Positions 1 through 10,134 of a stretch of 64,000 nucleotides of DNA are shown piece by piece; position 1 is the stretch's first letter; every line of letters starts with the position of its first letter. The position numbers and the translations under genes were made by a program. The notes under the pieces are model-generated. The model made no database searches, was not told where the DNA came from, and was given only the letters and a program-made list of their open reading frames with translations. The DNA is from Pseudoalteromonas piscicida. GTDB taxonomy: Bacteria > Pseudomonadota > Gammaproteobacteria > Enterobacterales > Alteromonadaceae. The stretch covers positions 970,501 through 1,034,500 of the forward strand of contig NZ_CP011924.1 in assembly GCF_000238315.3 (NCBI RefSeq). The letters run 5' to 3'.

Positions 1-1125
1 ATTAAGTTGCAGCTTGCGTTATTTATCTGTCTGTTGCCACTCAACCTCTATTTCTTTTCCGGTGCGAGCATCATTTCATTGGTTGCAAATATCATAGTGA
101 TCCCATTGATTTCTGTTGTGGTATTTCCGCTACTACTGCTTCATGTTACTGCGTTGCACGCTATTGATTGGCAACTTCCACTTCATCTAGTTGATAGTGG
201 GTTAGTGGTTCTGTTTGAGCTGTTGCAAAGCGCTCCACTAACTTGGGTGGATATACCCAGCGTTTCGTCCATGTTTCTAATAACCAGCTACTTAAGTGCT
301 TTGCTGCTGTTTTTATTCAGAAATTATTTTGGTTTATTACCTATATTAATTTTCCTCGTTCAGTATCTATTTCGAGCCTCTCCGCTATGGCAAGTCGATG
401 TTTTTGACGTCGGTCACGGAACCGCTGTGTTAGTTTCTCGTAATAACAAAGGGCTGCTCTATGATGTGGGGGCCAAGTATTTTGGCTATTTTTCGATGTT
501 TGAGTTTGTGATCAAACCCTATCTTTTGAATAATCGAATTACGCTACAAGATACCATCATTAGTCATAACGATGGTGACCATAATGGTGGCGTTGACGAC
601 CTCATAGCTTTTGACGGCGGGAAATCGTTACAGCGTTTTCACCGAGCAAGTGCTGCTGATAGCTGTGTGCTTGGAACACATCAATTTCAAGGGCTAGACA
701 TATCAGTGATCTGGCCTCAAGAAATGTCGAACAATGACAACAATAATTCTTGTGTAGTTAGTATCTCTGATGGGCAGTTTACGCTTTTATTACCAGGAGA
801 TATTGAGAAAGTCACTGAAACTAAGTTACTTAACCTCGAAAAAGATGCACTCAAGGCCGATATATTACTGGTTCCACACCATGGTAGTGGCAGCTCTTCG
901 AGCGAGCAGTTTATTCAAGCGGTTGACCCAGATATTGCGATATTTTCTCGTGCCTTTTATTCGCCTTGGAAAATTCCCAATGAGAAAGTGATTGAAAGAT
1001 ACCAAAGAGTAGGGAGCACACTATTGGATACCGCCTTAGATGGCCATATAAAGATCTCAATTTTTGCTCAAGAAATTACAGTTGAACGAGCTCGGGAAGT
1101 GGAAAATTACTGGTTTCTCAGATAA
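1..1125 (+). CDS. comEC: ComEC/Rec2 DNA-uptake channel, C-terminal part (5' truncated by window edge)
   Basis: The frame is open from base 1, so this is the C-terminal ~374 residues of a longer protein (the family usually has 700-800). The first ~125 residues are hydrophobic and form several membrane segments of the competence domain. After them comes a metallo-beta-lactamase-like domain with DVGHG (about residue 134), the metal-binding HNDGDHNGG (about 187-195) and VPHHGS near the C-terminus. ComEC forms the inner-membrane channel that passes single-stranded DNA during transformation; the MBL domain is thought to be a nuclease. Placement directly upstream of msbA-lpxK is the usual gammaproteobacterial order. 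The true start lies outside the window. Confidence 0.93.
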   Translation: MKLQLALFICLLPLNLYFFSGASIISLVANIIVIPLISVVVFPLLLLHVTALHAIDWQLPLHLVDSGLVVLFELLQSAPLTWVDIPSVSSMFLITSYLSALLLFLFRNYFGLLPILIFLVQYLFRASPLWQVDVFDVGHGTAVLVSRNNKGLLYDVGAKYFGYFSMFEFVIKPYLLNNRITLQDTIISHNDGDHNGGVDDLIAFDGGKSLQRFHRASAADSCVLGTHQFQGLDISVIWPQEMSNNDNNNSCVVSISDGQFTLLLPGDIEKVTETKLLNLEKDALKADILLVPHHGSGSSSSEQFIQAVDPDIAIFSRAFYSPWKIPNEKVIERYQRVGSTLLDTALDGHIKISIFAQEITVERAREVENYWFLR

Positions 1126-1187
1126 TCCATTCAGTTTTAACGATTTGAAAGTTACAATAATGCCATATAGAAAAGTAGAGGCTGGCA

Positions 1188-2927
1188 ATGCAACCAACCG
1201 ACAAGCAGATTTACGCTAGATTATTTAGCTATGTAAAAGACTTTAAACTCGCTGCCATATTTTCAGTAATTGGCATGATAGGGTACGCTGCGATGGACGC
1301 TTCGTTCGTTGCGCTAATGGATCCGTTTATCGATGAGGGCCTTACTGCAGGGAATCGCGATGTACTAAAACTGGCTCCCTTTGTTGTCATCGCGTTAGTT
1401 ATTGGACGCGGTATCTTTAACTATATGGCATCGTATTGCTTGTCTTATGTTGGGTCTCAGGTTGTGCGTGCTTTGCGTCAGCAACTATTTGAACATATGT
1501 TGTATCTACCAGTGTCGTTTCATGATCAACATTCTAATGGAGAATTGATATCAAAAATCACTTTTGATACTGAGCAGGTACAGCAAGCCGTCACTAAGGC
1601 GCTTCAAGTGCTGATCCGTGAAGGTGCATTTGTATTTTTCTTACTTATCACGATGTTTTATGCAAGTTGGCAGCTATCGCTCATTTTCTTAGTTGTGGTA
1701 CCAATCGTGGCGGTGATAGTTACTGTGGTGTCTAAGCGTTTTAAGAAAATCTCCAAGAATATTCAAGATGCGATGGGAGAAGTGACGAAAAGCTCTGAGC
1801 AAATGATGGCGGGTCATAAAGTTATTCATGGCTTTGGTGGTCAAGATAAAACCATCTCTCACTTTGCTAAAGTTAATAATCATAATCGCCAGCAACGCGT
1901 AAAAATGGACGCGACTAAAGCGCTGAGCGTGTCTATCATCCAAATTATAGCGGCGAGCGCAATGGCGGTGATACTCGCGATTGTCGCAATGCCTTCTATG
2001 GTAGATAAAATTTCATCGGGCACCTTTGTCACTTTGATCACCTCTATGATGATGATGCTGCGTCCTTTAAAACAACTTGCCAATGTGAATAGTGACCTGC
2101 AACGCGGGATCTCTGCGGCGAAAAGTGTGTTTGCGGTGATTGATCTTGAAAAAGAAAAGGACACTGGCACTCAGTCTTTATCTCGTGCTCAAGGTAACCT
2201 ACAAGTCAAAGACTTAACCTTTACTTATCCATCTAAAAACGATCCGGTAATTGAGTCATTAAACCTTGAAATCAAAGCCGGGCAGAGTATTGCGTTGGTT
2301 GGTAGAAGTGGCTCAGGAAAATCAACGATTTCTAATCTATTACCGCGTTACTATGATATTGAAGCGGGCAGTATTGAGTTAGACGGCACGAACATAAATG
2401 ATTACCAGCTTGCGGATTTACGCGCGCAGTTTTCCATCGTGTCGCAGCAAGTGGTGCTGTTTAATGACACCATTGCAAACAATATAATGTACTCGTTAAA
2501 GCAGCCATTATCGCAAGAAGCCTTAGAAAAAGTCGTAAAACAAGCTCACGTCTGGGAGTTTGTTAAAGATCTTCCTGAGGGCCTAAATACTGTTGTTGGT
2601 GAAAATGGTGTGATGCTTTCTGGCGGACAACGGCAACGTATCGCCATCGCGCGTGCTATTGTGAAAGATGCACCTATCCTTATTTTAGATGAAGCCACAT
2701 CAGCGTTAGACACAGAATCTGAGCGTTTGATCCAACAAGCGTTAGAAGAGCTGATGGCCGACAAAACAACCATAGTAATTGCCCATCGGTTATCGACAAT
2801 CGAGCGTTGCGACTGCATCTATGTGCTAGATAAAGGCAAGATCATTGAACAAGGCAAGCATGCTGAATTGGTCGCGCAGGAAGGGGTTTATCATGCACTT
2901 TGCAAAATGCAGTTTGGTGAGCAATAA
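1188..2927 (+). CDS. msbA: Lipid A export ATP-binding/permease protein MsbA
   Basis: 579 residues, the normal MsbA length: an N-terminal six-helix exporter domain (about 1-320) followed by a nucleotide-binding domain. Visible motifs are Walker A GRSGSGKST, signature LSGGQRQR, Walker B ILILDEATSALD and the H-loop IAHRLSTI. MsbA flips lipid A-core across the inner membrane as a homodimer. The ATG is followed at the 3' end, with no spacer, by lpxK (stop and next ATG are adjacent), indicating translational coupling in an LPS operon. Other ABC exporters share the fold, but the lpxK neighbour makes the assignment firm. Confidence 0.95.
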   Translation: MQPTDKQIYARLFSYVKDFKLAAIFSVIGMIGYAAMDASFVALMDPFIDEGLTAGNRDVLKLAPFVVIALVIGRGIFNYMASYCLSYVGSQVVRALRQQLFEHMLYLPVSFHDQHSNGELISKITFDTEQVQQAVTKALQVLIREGAFVFFLLITMFYASWQLSLIFLVVVPIVAVIVTVVSKRFKKISKNIQDAMGEVTKSSEQMMAGHKVIHGFGGQDKTISHFAKVNNHNRQQRVKMDATKALSVSIIQIIAASAMAVILAIVAMPSMVDKISSGTFVTLITSMMMMLRPLKQLANVNSDLQRGISAAKSVFAVIDLEKEKDTGTQSLSRAQGNLQVKDLTFTYPSKNDPVIESLNLEIKAGQSIALVGRSGSGKSTISNLLPRYYDIEAGSIELDGTNINDYQLADLRAQFSIVSQQVVLFNDTIANNIMYSLKQPLSQEALEKVVKQAHVWEFVKDLPEGLNTVVGENGVMLSGGQRQRIAIARAIVKDAPILILDEATSALDTESERLIQQALEELMADKTTIVIAHRLSTIERCDCIYVLDKGKIIEQGKHAELVAQEGVYHALCKMQFGEQ

Positions 2928-3911
2928 ATGGCATCAAAAATAGAGCAAAGTTGGTATAAGAAGCCGGGCGTACTGACGTTATTATTGCTTCCGTTAAGCC
3001 TGCTATTTGGACTTATTAGCTCGGTGAGAAAGGGGCTTTATAAACTCGGTATATGCCCCGCGTACCGCTCGCCTGTTCCGGTTATTATTGTCGGTAACAT
3101 CAGTGTGGGCGGTAATGGCAAAACGCCATTTGTGCTTTGGTTAGTCCCTTTTCTTGAAAAGCTTGGTTTTAAGGTTGGTGTGATCAGTCGAGGCTACGGT
3201 GCAAAACCTAGCTCAACCCCGTTTTTGGTCACTGCAGCGACTTCAACGGAAGAGGGCGGTGATGAACCTTGTTTACTCGCTAAACGATTGAAATGCCCAG
3301 TGATGATTGGTGCTGATAGACAAGCCAGTATTGAAAAATTATTAGGTAATAGCGATGTAAACATCATCGTCAGCGACGATGGGCTACAGCACTATAAATT
3401 GGCACGAGATATTGAGTTCTGTATTGTTGATGCTGAGCGACGCTTTGGTAATGGCTTGTGGATGCCTTCAGGGCCGCTTAGGGAATCACCTAAGCGTATT
3501 CAGAGTGTCGATCTTACCGTATACAATGGTGGAAGCGAAAGTTACTCCTACACGTTAGAGACGGTTGGTTTTTTTCGTGTTACAGATGATAGTCCAGCAT
3601 CCAACATAGAAATGGCTGGCGCTTCAGTCTGTGCTATCGGCAATCCAGCGCGATTTGAAAATACGCTACGAGATAGAGGGATTGTTCTGGGTGAAACTCT
3701 ACATTTTGCGGACCATCATCCATACCAAGCGTCCGACTTCTCGCAAATTGAAAGCGGCGCTATTTTTATGACAGAGAAAGATGCGGTAAAGTGTCGCACA
3801 TTTGCAAAAGATAATTGGTATTACCTCAAAGTAGATGCCAAACCTACATCAGCGCTTGAAAAAGCGGTATTAAATTTACTTAAAAAGAAAGAGATTTATC
3901 ATGGCCTTTGA
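2928..3911 (+). CDS. lpxK: Tetraacyldisaccharide 4'-kinase LpxK
   Basis: 327 residues. Adds the 4'-phosphate to the lipid A disaccharide at the inner membrane. A hydrophobic N-terminal helix (about 15-30) is followed by the P-loop-like [13 protein letters not shown] (about 56-68) and the conserved ISRGYGAK and SDDGLQHY motifs, all typical of LpxK. It starts directly after msbA and overlaps the following 65-codon gene by 11 bases, so all are probably translated from one mRNA. Confidence 0.95.
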   Translation: MASKIEQSWYKKPGVLTLLLLPLSLLFGLISSVRKGLYKLGICPAYRSPVPVIIVGNISVGGNGKTPFVLWLVPFLEKLGFKVGVISRGYGAKPSSTPFLVTAATSTEEGGDEPCLLAKRLKCPVMIGADRQASIEKLLGNSDVNIIVSDDGLQHYKLARDIEFCIVDAERRFGNGLWMPSGPLRESPKRIQSVDLTVYNGGSESYSYTLETVGFFRVTDDSPASNIEMAGASVCAIGNPARFENTLRDRGIVLGETLHFADHHPYQASDFSQIESGAIFMTEKDAVKCRTFAKDNWYYLKVDAKPTSALEKAVLNLLKKKEIYHGL

Positions 3912-4098
3912 TACCAAATTACTAGAAATAATTGCCTGCCCAGTATGTAAAGGCAAATTAAGATATGACAAAGAAAACAAAGAGTTGATCAGCACAGCAG
4001 CCAAGCTTGCGTATCCAATTAAAGACGATATTCCTGTGTTATTGGAAAACGAAGCGCGCGAGCTGAGCAGTGATGAGGTTGAGCAGTGGAATTCGTAG
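3901..4098 (+). CDS. ycaR: Trm112-family zinc-ribbon-like protein YcaR
   Basis: 65 residues. The sequence [14 protein letters not shown] near the N-terminus and [13 protein letters not shown] in the second half are hallmarks of the short bacterial Trm112/YcaR family. Only one CxxC pair is visible, as usual for this family. Function is not well defined; the gene is almost always between lpxK and kdsB, as here (overlaps lpxK by 11 bases and kdsB by 13). Confidence 0.9.
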   Translation: MAFDTKLLEIIACPVCKGKLRYDKENKELISTAAKLAYPIKDDIPVLLENEARELSSDEVEQWNS

Positions 4099-4847
4099 TC
4101 GTTATTCCGGCGCGTTATGCTTCAAGCCGGCTGCCTGGTAAACCACTTGCCGATATCGGCGGTAAACCAATGATCCAGCGTGTTTACGAACAGGCTATTC
4201 AATCTGGCGCTGCAGCGGTTTATATTGCTACCGATCACAGTGCGGTATTTGAGGCTGCGCAACACTTCACTGATAATGTGCTCATGACGCGTGAAGATCA
4301 CCAATCAGGTACTGAGCGACTCGCCGAAGTTGTTGAACAACTGGAGCTGAACGAACAAACCTTGGTGGTTAATGTACAAGGTGATGAGCCACTGCTAGAG
4401 CCTGATAACATCGCACAAGTGGCAGCACTACTGCATCATTCTGATGCACCGATGGCGACTTTGTGCGTTGATGTGGAAGATGTAGAAGAGGTGTTAAATC
4501 CGAATGCCGTAAAAGTGGTGTCTGATATTCAAGACAACGCACTGTATTTCTCTCGCTCGTCTATTCCGTTTCAGCGTGACAGTATGTTAACGCTCGACAA
4601 AAATAGCATTCCAGTGAGCCATTTTAAACGTCATGTTGGCATATATGCCTATCGTGCGGGCTTTATTCAAACCTATTTATCGCTAAGTGTTTCACCGCTA
4701 GAAGTGCAAGAGTCGCTAGAGCAGCTACGCGTGCTGTATCATGGATACAAAATTAAGGTCGCTAAAGCGGCTAAGCCGGTGCATGCTGGAGTGGATACTC
4801 CTGAAGATTTGGCACGGGTTCAAGAGATACTGAATGGAAAAGTTTAA
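4086..4847 (+). CDS. kdsB: 3-deoxy-manno-octulosonate cytidylyltransferase (CMP-KDO synthetase)
   Basis: 253 residues. Activates KDO with CTP for the LPS inner core. The N-terminal [15 protein letters not shown] signature and VNVQGDEPL (about 94-102) are the nucleotide- and metal-binding motifs of KdsB. The ATG lies within the end of ycaR and the 3' end overlaps the next gene by 14 bases, continuing the tight envelope operon. Confidence 0.95.
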   Translation: MEFVVVIPARYASSRLPGKPLADIGGKPMIQRVYEQAIQSGAAAVYIATDHSAVFEAAQHFTDNVLMTREDHQSGTERLAEVVEQLELNEQTLVVNVQGDEPLLEPDNIAQVAALLHHSDAPMATLCVDVEDVEEVLNPNAVKVVSDIQDNALYFSRSSIPFQRDSMLTLDKNSIPVSHFKRHVGIYAYRAGFIQTYLSLSVSPLEVQESLEQLRVLYHGYKIKVAKAAKPVHAGVDTPEDLARVQEILNGKV

Positions 4848-5499
4848 GCTCATTGCGGACGAGGTAGACTATGTGGTTGCATACAAACCACATAGTATGA
4901 GCTTCCATAGTGAGGACGGTGCAGGTTTTGTTGCCTTACTGACGGATCAACTAGGCTATCCCTTATTTCCAGTTCACCGCCTCGATAAAGTCACATCGGG
5001 ACTCATCCTTTTAGCGAAGTCTAGCGAGGCTGCAAAGCAGCTGACGAGCTTGTTTTCCGCTCGGAAAATAGACAAATTTTACCTGGCGTTAGTTAGTGCT
5101 AAACCGAAGAAAAAGCAAGGCTGGATAAAAGGTGATATGGCTAAGTCGCGTAGAGGCACCTATAAACTGGTTAAAACTAAGCTAAATCCTGCGGTGACTC
5201 GATTTTATTCATGCTCTGTTGCGACCAACCTACGCGCTTGTATCGTTAAACCGTTTAGCGGCAAAACACACCAAATTCGGGTGGCACTAAAAAGCATCGG
5301 TGCGCCAATTTTAGGCGATTTAGCCTATAGTGGAGAGCCTGCAGATAGAACGTATCTTCACGCATTTTGCCTTGAATTTGAGTGGCAAGGTAACCATCAA
5401 CACTATCAAGCGGCGCCTGAAGGTGATGGTGCATTTGGCCATTTATTGGCACATGAAATCTTTGCAAGTTGGCAAAATCCAAGTCAATTAGAGTGGTAA
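4834..5499 (+). CDS. RluA-family pseudouridine synthase
   Basis: 221 residues. The catalytic motif [12 protein letters not shown] (about 47-58) with the essential Asp, and [12 protein letters not shown] (about 144-155), identify a single-domain RluA-type uridine isomerase. There is no N-terminal S4 domain, so it belongs to the short forms whose RNA target (rRNA or tRNA) cannot be told from sequence. The ATG overlaps the end of kdsB; tcdA starts one base after the stop, so three RNA/LPS genes appear co-transcribed. Confidence 0.88.
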   Translation: MEKFKLIADEVDYVVAYKPHSMSFHSEDGAGFVALLTDQLGYPLFPVHRLDKVTSGLILLAKSSEAAKQLTSLFSARKIDKFYLALVSAKPKKKQGWIKGDMAKSRRGTYKLVKTKLNPAVTRFYSCSVATNLRACIVKPFSGKTHQIRVALKSIGAPILGDLAYSGEPADRTYLHAFCLEFEWQGNHQHYQAAPEGDGAFGHLLAHEIFASWQNPSQLEW

Positions 5500-5500
5500 C

Positions 5501-6298
5501 ATGACTGATTCGAGTAGAGAACTAAGATTTGGCGGCATTGGTCGGTTATACGGTAACGCCGAGTTAGAAGCATTAAGTAAAGCACACTTTTGTGTCATTG
5601 GTATTGGTGGCGTTGGCAGTTGGGCTATAGAAGCGCTAGTGAGAACGGGTATAGGTAAAATAACGCTTATCGATATGGACGATATTTGTGTAACCAACAT
5701 TAACCGTCAGTTACATGCTCATAGCGAAAGTATCGGGATGCAAAAAATAGAGGCAATGCGAGATCGCTGTCTTGCGATTAACCCAGATTGTGAAGTTACC
5801 CTGATCGATGATTTTTTGATGTTAGATAACATTAAAAATTATATTCAAGGCTTTGATTATGTTATCGACTGTATCGACGCGGTTAAAGAGAAAGCAGGAT
5901 TAATTGCGCATTGTAAGCGCAATAAAATACCGGTGATCACTACAGGTGGTGCAGGTGGTCAAACCGATCCGAGCCAGATCCAATTTGGGGATGTGGCAAA
6001 GACGACCCATGATCCGCTGCTGGCAAAAGTACGCTATATTCTCAGAAAACAATATAACTTTAGCGATAATCCAAAACGTAAATTTGGCGTAGATTGCGTG
6101 TATTCCACAGAGCAACTCGTTTACCCAAGTACCGACGGCACCGTGTGCAAAGCAAAGCAACAAGCTGAAGGTGGGAAAAACATGGACTGCGCCACCGGGT
6201 TCGGCTCTGCCACTATGGTAACCGGGAGTTTTGGTTTTTTTGCGGCGTCCAAAGCAATACGTAAGTACCTCGATAAACAAAGCAAAAGCAGCAAATAA
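5501..6298 (+). CDS. tcdA: tRNA threonylcarbamoyladenosine dehydratase (CsdL/TcdA)
   Basis: 265 residues of the E1/MoeB/ThiF fold. The ATP-binding GIGGVGSWAIEALVRTGIG (about 31-49) and LIDMDDICVTNINRQ are clear. TcdA cyclises the t6A37 side chain of tRNA to ct6A using ATP. In E. coli it works with the CsdA-CsdE sulfur relay; here csdE-csdA are the next two genes on the opposite strand, convergent with tcdA, which supports the assignment. Confidence 0.93.
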   Translation: MTDSSRELRFGGIGRLYGNAELEALSKAHFCVIGIGGVGSWAIEALVRTGIGKITLIDMDDICVTNINRQLHAHSESIGMQKIEAMRDRCLAINPDCEVTLIDDFLMLDNIKNYIQGFDYVIDCIDAVKEKAGLIAHCKRNKIPVITTGGAGGQTDPSQIQFGDVAKTTHDPLLAKVRYILRKQYNFSDNPKRKFGVDCVYSTEQLVYPSTDGTVCKAKQQAEGGKNMDCATGFGSATMVTGSFGFFAASKAIRKYLDKQSKSSK

Positions 6299-6300
6299 GT

Positions 6301-6316
6301 GTGCTCGTTTGAGCAC
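6301..6316. terminator. Hairpin between tcdA and csdE
   Basis: GTGCTC-GTTT-GAGCAC forms a 6-bp stem with a 4-base loop just after the tcdA stop and before the convergent csdE stop. It is followed on the plus strand by CTTATATCACTTTATTTTA, not a clean U-tract, so it is a weak or bidirectional terminator at best. Confidence 0.5.
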
Positions 6317-6327
6317 CTTATATCACT

Positions 6328-6735
6328 TTATTTTAATATCTCCGCCTGCACTTGGATCTGTTCAACAATCGCACGTATACCATTACCTCTTGATGGGCTC
6401 AGATGAGCAATTAATCCAAGCGACTCAAACAGCTCATAAGCATTAAATTGACTCGCCTGCTCAGGCGTTTTACCTGCGTACGCTGCAATGATGATTGCAA
6501 GTAAGCCTTTAACAATACGCGTATCTGAGTCGGCAATAAGTACGAGTTGCTGCGCACTTTCATCTAAGTCCAGATAGAGCCACACTTTACTATCACAGCC
6601 CGACACTAATGCTGAGTCGACTTTCAGTGCATCAGGAAGCTCAGGAAGTTGTTTTCCTAGCAGCATAATTTCACGGTATTTGGCTTGCCAGCCGTGACTT
6701 TCGGATAATTTTTTTGTGATATGTTCAATATTCAT
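6328..6735 (-). CDS. csdE: Cysteine desulfuration protein CsdE (SufE family)
   Basis: 135 residues, usual for SufE/CsdE. The motif SALVSGCDSKVW contains the sulfur-accepting Cys that takes persulfide from the desulfurase. Upstream on the same strand is csdA, with only 4 bases between stop and start. Assigned as CsdE rather than SufE from the lack of other suf genes and proximity to tcdA; this distinction is inference. Confidence 0.88.
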   Translation of the reverse strand: MNIEHITKKLSESHGWQAKYREIMLLGKQLPELPDALKVDSALVSGCDSKVWLYLDLDESAQQLVLIADSDTRIVKGLLAIIIAAYAGKTPEQASQFNAYELFESLGLIAHLSPSRGNGIRAIVEQIQVQAEILK

Positions 6736-6739
6736 AAGT

Positions 6740-7951
6740 TTAATCTAATAAATCTATTGTGGCATTTAACGCATTAATAAAATGCTCAATATCGTCTTGG
6801 TTATTATAAAAAGCCAAACTTGCACGTACAGTCCCATTAACCTTGAGCATTTTCATTAGCGGTTGAGTACAATGGTGTCCGCTTCTCACTGCTACGCCGT
6901 ATGTATTGAGTAGTGTGGCAAGATCGTAGTGGTGTTCGTTTTTATAGTTAAAACTGACGACGCCAACATTGTTTTGTGTATCGCCATAAACCGTGATGCC
7001 TTTAATCTGTCTTAGCTTCTCTAAAAGGGAGTGGTAGAGCGCTTGCTCGTATCGTTGAAGTGCACTGGGATCAATCTCGTTTACATAATCTATCGCTGCG
7101 GCAAATCCGATAACGCCAGAAATATTGGGAGTGCCGGGCTCAAACTTGCCAGGTGCCTCTCTATAGCTGGAACGCTCGAAGTTCACTTCTTTTATCATTT
7201 CGCCGCCGGTTTTGTATACGGGGAGCGCATTTAGTTGCTGGTATTTACCATAAAGTCCACCGACACCTGTTGGTCCAAGCGCTTTATGAGCTGAAAAAAC
7301 ATAAAAGTCGCAATCCAGTGCCTTCAGATCAGGTCTCAAATGCAGTAAAGACTGTGCGCCGTCGATAACCGTGATGGTACCTAAGGCGTTGCAAACTGAA
7401 ATGAGCGACTCAACTGGATGAATATTCCCAAGTGCGTTTGAAACATGGCCCATGGCTAACACATCAGGTTTATGCTGCTTTAACAGCGCAATAGCGCCTT
7501 GCTCATCGAGGACGCCGTCTAACATAGGTAACACCAGTAAAGTTGCGCCGGTACGCTGACAAGCTTCTTGCCAAGGCACTATGTTAGCGTGATGTTCAAA
7601 GGGACTGATGGCAATGACGCTGTCTGAATTGAAGCGTGCACTCAGGCCATGAGCCAACAAGTTGAGTGATTCAGTTGCGCCGCTGGTCCATACGATTTCT
7701 CGTGTTTCTACATTTAAAAAATTGGCAATTGTTTCTCGGGCACTTTCGTAGCGAACCGTGGCGTTTTCACTAAGCGTGTGTAAACCTCTATGTACGTTTG
7801 AATTCTCATTTTGATAAAAAGTTTTTATGACATCGATGACTTTGTTCGGTTTTTGCGCAGTTGCAGCAGAGTCAAGATAGCAAAGCGGCTGCCCATCGAG
7901 TTGTTTGTTCAAAATTGGAAAGTCGTTGCGCAGAGATTGGATGTCAGTCAT
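6740..7951 (-). CDS. csdA: Cysteine desulfurase CsdA (SufS-like, class V aminotransferase fold)
   Basis: 403 residues. A PLP enzyme releasing sulfur from cysteine as an enzyme persulfide. FYVFSAHKALGPTGVG holds the PLP-binding Lys and VRSGHHCTQPLM the catalytic Cys, the group II (SufS/CsdA) arrangement. Forms an operon with csdE. Genes for iron-sulfur scaffold proteins are absent, so the likely local role is with CsdE and TcdA in tRNA modification. Confidence 0.9.
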   Translation of the reverse strand: MTDIQSLRNDFPILNKQLDGQPLCYLDSAATAQKPNKVIDVIKTFYQNENSNVHRGLHTLSENATVRYESARETIANFLNVETREIVWTSGATESLNLLAHGLSARFNSDSVIAISPFEHHANIVPWQEACQRTGATLLVLPMLDGVLDEQGAIALLKQHKPDVLAMGHVSNALGNIHPVESLISVCNALGTITVIDGAQSLLHLRPDLKALDCDFYVFSAHKALGPTGVGGLYGKYQQLNALPVYKTGGEMIKEVNFERSSYREAPGKFEPGTPNISGVIGFAAAIDYVNEIDPSALQRYEQALYHSLLEKLRQIKGITVYGDTQNNVGVVSFNYKNEHHYDLATLLNTYGVAVRSGHHCTQPLMKMLKVNGTVRASLAFYNNQDDIEHFINALNATIDLLD

Positions 7952-8011
7952 AACGTACCTGAGTTAATTGAGCAGCGCGATTCTAACGAATACGCGGCGA
8001 TATTAAAACAA

Positions 8012-8036
8012 AAAAGGCCGCATTAAGCGGCCTTTT
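8012..8036 (-). terminator. Rho-independent terminator of gltA
   Basis: GGCCGC-ATTAA-GCGGCC with flanking A and T runs; read on the minus strand it ends in six T. It lies 18 bases past the gltA stop and before csdA. Confidence 0.85.
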
Positions 8037-8053
8037 CAAACACAATAACGAGA

Positions 8054-9340
8054 TTATCTGTCGTTTTGTGTTTTGTAGTCGCGAGACGTGTAGCCTTTGT
8101 ATAGCTGACGCGGACGACCAATTTTGTGTCCTGGTTGAGAAAGCATTTCGTTCCAGTGTGAAATCCAGCCCACAGTACGAGACATCGCGAAGATAACCGT
8201 AAACATGCTTGTTGGAATACCGATTGCTTTAAGAATGATACCAGAATAGAAGTCTACATTCGGGTATAGTTTCTTCTCGATGAAGTAAGGGTCTTCTAGG
8301 GCGATCTGTTCAAGTTTCATTGCAACGTCAAGCAGTGGATCTTGAATGTTTAGCTCTTTAAGCACCTCGTGACACGTTTGACGCATTACTGTCGCACGTG
8401 GGTCAAAGTTCTTATAAACGCGGTGTCCAAAGCCCATTAGACGGAACGGATCGTTCTTGTCTTTTGCTTTTGCAACATACTCGTCAATACGATCAACAGA
8501 GCCGATTTCTTCAAGCATAGTCAAACATGCTTCGTTTGCGCCACCGTGTGCAGGACCCCAAAGTGATGCAATACCTGCCGCGATACACGCGTAAGGGTTT
8601 GCACCTGAAGAGCCAGCAAGACGAACTGTTGAAGTTGACGCGTTTTGCTCATGATCTGCGTGAAGCATGAAAATACGATCCATTGCTTTAGCAAGTACAG
8701 GGCTGACGTTGTAGTCTTCAGCTGGCACAGAGAACATCATGTGGAGGAAGTTTTCTGCGTAGCTCAAGTCGTTACGTGGATATACGAACGGTTGGCCAAC
8801 GTTATATTTGTACGCCATTGCAGCAATTGTTGGTAGCTTAGCTACTAACTTGATTGCACAACGCATACGTTGATCTTCGTCAGAAATATCCAAATCTGAG
8901 TGGTAGAACGAAGATAACGCTCCAACTACACCACATAGCATTGCCATAGGGTGTGCATCGACACGGAAGCCTTGGAAAAACGCTGCAATTTTCTCGTGCA
9001 TCATTGTGTTGCGAGTGATCTCATCTGAGAACTCAGCTAGTTGTTCTTCGCTTGGTAATTCACCATTTAATAGTAGGTAGCAAAGTTCAATATAGTTAGA
9101 ATTTTCAGCAAGTTGCTCAATTGGATAACCGCGGTGAAGCAGTACACCTTTGGCACCGTCAATGTAAGTGATAGACGAGTCACAAGAGGCAGTCGACATA
9201 AATCCTGGGTCATACGTAAATAGGCCGTGAGCACCCAAAGAACGAACGTCAACTACGTCTTGTCCAGCTGTACCTTCGTAAATTGGTAACTCAATCGGAT
9301 CGTGACCATCAATATGGACTGTGGCTTTTTTATCTGCCAT
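8054..9340 (-). CDS. gltA: Citrate synthase (type I)
   Basis: 428 residues, the length of the hexameric NADH-sensitive enzymes of Gram-negative bacteria. Conserved blocks [25 protein letters not shown] and [15 protein letters not shown] carry the catalytic and oxaloacetate-binding His residues. Condenses acetyl-CoA and oxaloacetate. Divergent from sdhCDAB across a 380-bp regulatory gap, the usual gammaproteobacterial arrangement for coordinated TCA control. Confidence 0.96.
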   Translation of the reverse strand: MADKKATVHIDGHDPIELPIYEGTAGQDVVDVRSLGAHGLFTYDPGFMSTASCDSSITYIDGAKGVLLHRGYPIEQLAENSNYIELCYLLLNGELPSEEQLAEFSDEITRNTMMHEKIAAFFQGFRVDAHPMAMLCGVVGALSSFYHSDLDISDEDQRMRCAIKLVAKLPTIAAMAYKYNVGQPFVYPRNDLSYAENFLHMMFSVPAEDYNVSPVLAKAMDRIFMLHADHEQNASTSTVRLAGSSGANPYACIAAGIASLWGPAHGGANEACLTMLEEIGSVDRIDEYVAKAKDKNDPFRLMGFGHRVYKNFDPRATVMRQTCHEVLKELNIQDPLLDVAMKLEQIALEDPYFIEKKLYPNVDFYSGIILKAIGIPTSMFTVIFAMSRTVGWISHWNEMLSQPGHKIGRPRQLYKGYTSRDYKTQNDR

Positions 9341-9720
9341 CTATTTGTCTCCTATTTAATAACAATATTCTGATTGTTATGTTGTGATACTAATGTTAAG
9401 CAAATTCAGATCATTCTAACTTATAACCTAGGTTAAAAGTCAATTTTTCTGTGATTTATGCATAAATGTATAATAAATATTCTACGACGATTAAATATTA
9501 GACCATTCGCTAATTCGCAAGCGTCTCTATCTAAACAAGAATTGTAAAAGGGCGCATAGCCTTATATACTGTCAACGGTTTTATACCGTATCGTCTGTGG
9601 GTAAACCTATTTTTACATCAATTTTTACACTCGAGTGAACTTTTTGGTGTCCTAATTGGTTTATCTAGAGTGTGCCACTTACATTTGCAATATGTAGGTG
9701 GGTTTCATAAAAACAAGTAG
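9341..9720. promoter_or_regulatory. Divergent gltA / sdhC control region
   Basis: 380 AT-rich bases with no open frame of note. They must hold the promoters of gltA (minus) and sdhC (plus). I cannot pick out an operator with confidence; AT-rich tracts lie at about 9420-9520. AGGTGG at about 9697 is too far from the sdhC ATG at 9721 to serve as its ribosome site, leaving that start uncertain. Confidence 0.5.
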
Positions 9721-10134
9721 ATGAGCTCCTTTGTGGGCAAAGATGGGCAAGTAACTGTGAAAAAGCAAAGACCTGTAAATCTAGATCTTACGACTATATC
9801 TATGCCGCCAACGGCTAAAGCGTCGATTCTTCACCGTGTCACCGGTGTCGCTTTCTTCTTCGCTTTGACCTTTGTGATTTGGGCTTGGTCTGAATCCCTT
9901 TCTTCTCCTGAAGGCTTCGAGTTTGTAAAAGAACTGATGTCTGGCTTTATCGCGAAATTCATCGCGTGGGGCACCCTAACTGTATTGTCTTACCACATCA
10001 TCGGTGGTATCCGTCACATGATCCAGGATATGGGACATTGGGAAGAATTAGAATCAGGCAACAATAGCGCGAAGATTGCACTAGCACTTTGGGTTATCGT
10101 AGCAATTTTGGCTGGAGTATGGATATGGTCTTAA
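9721..10134 (+). CDS. sdhC: Succinate dehydrogenase cytochrome b556 subunit
   Basis: Up to 137 residues with three membrane helices. VKKQRPVNLDL followed by SILHRVTGV is the conserved SdhC N-terminus, and SYHIIGGIRHMIQDMGHW contains the heme-ligand His region. Anchors SdhAB and binds quinone with SdhD. The ATG at 9721 lacks a clear Shine-Dalgarno; homologues often begin near KKQRPVNLDL, so a GTG start at 9757 (125 residues) is an alternative. It overlaps sdhD. Confidence 0.92.
   Translation: MSSFVGKDGQVTVKKQRPVNLDLTTISMPPTAKASILHRVTGVAFFFALTFVIWAWSESLSSPEGFEFVKELMSGFIAKFIAWGTLTVLSYHIIGGIRHMIQDMGHWEELESGNNSAKIALALWVIVAILAGVWIWS

Noticed and set aside
5900..6316. 138-codon minus-strand frame over the end of tcdA
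   Set aside because: Overlaps conserved tcdA coding sequence and has low-complexity Cys/Phe-rich translation.
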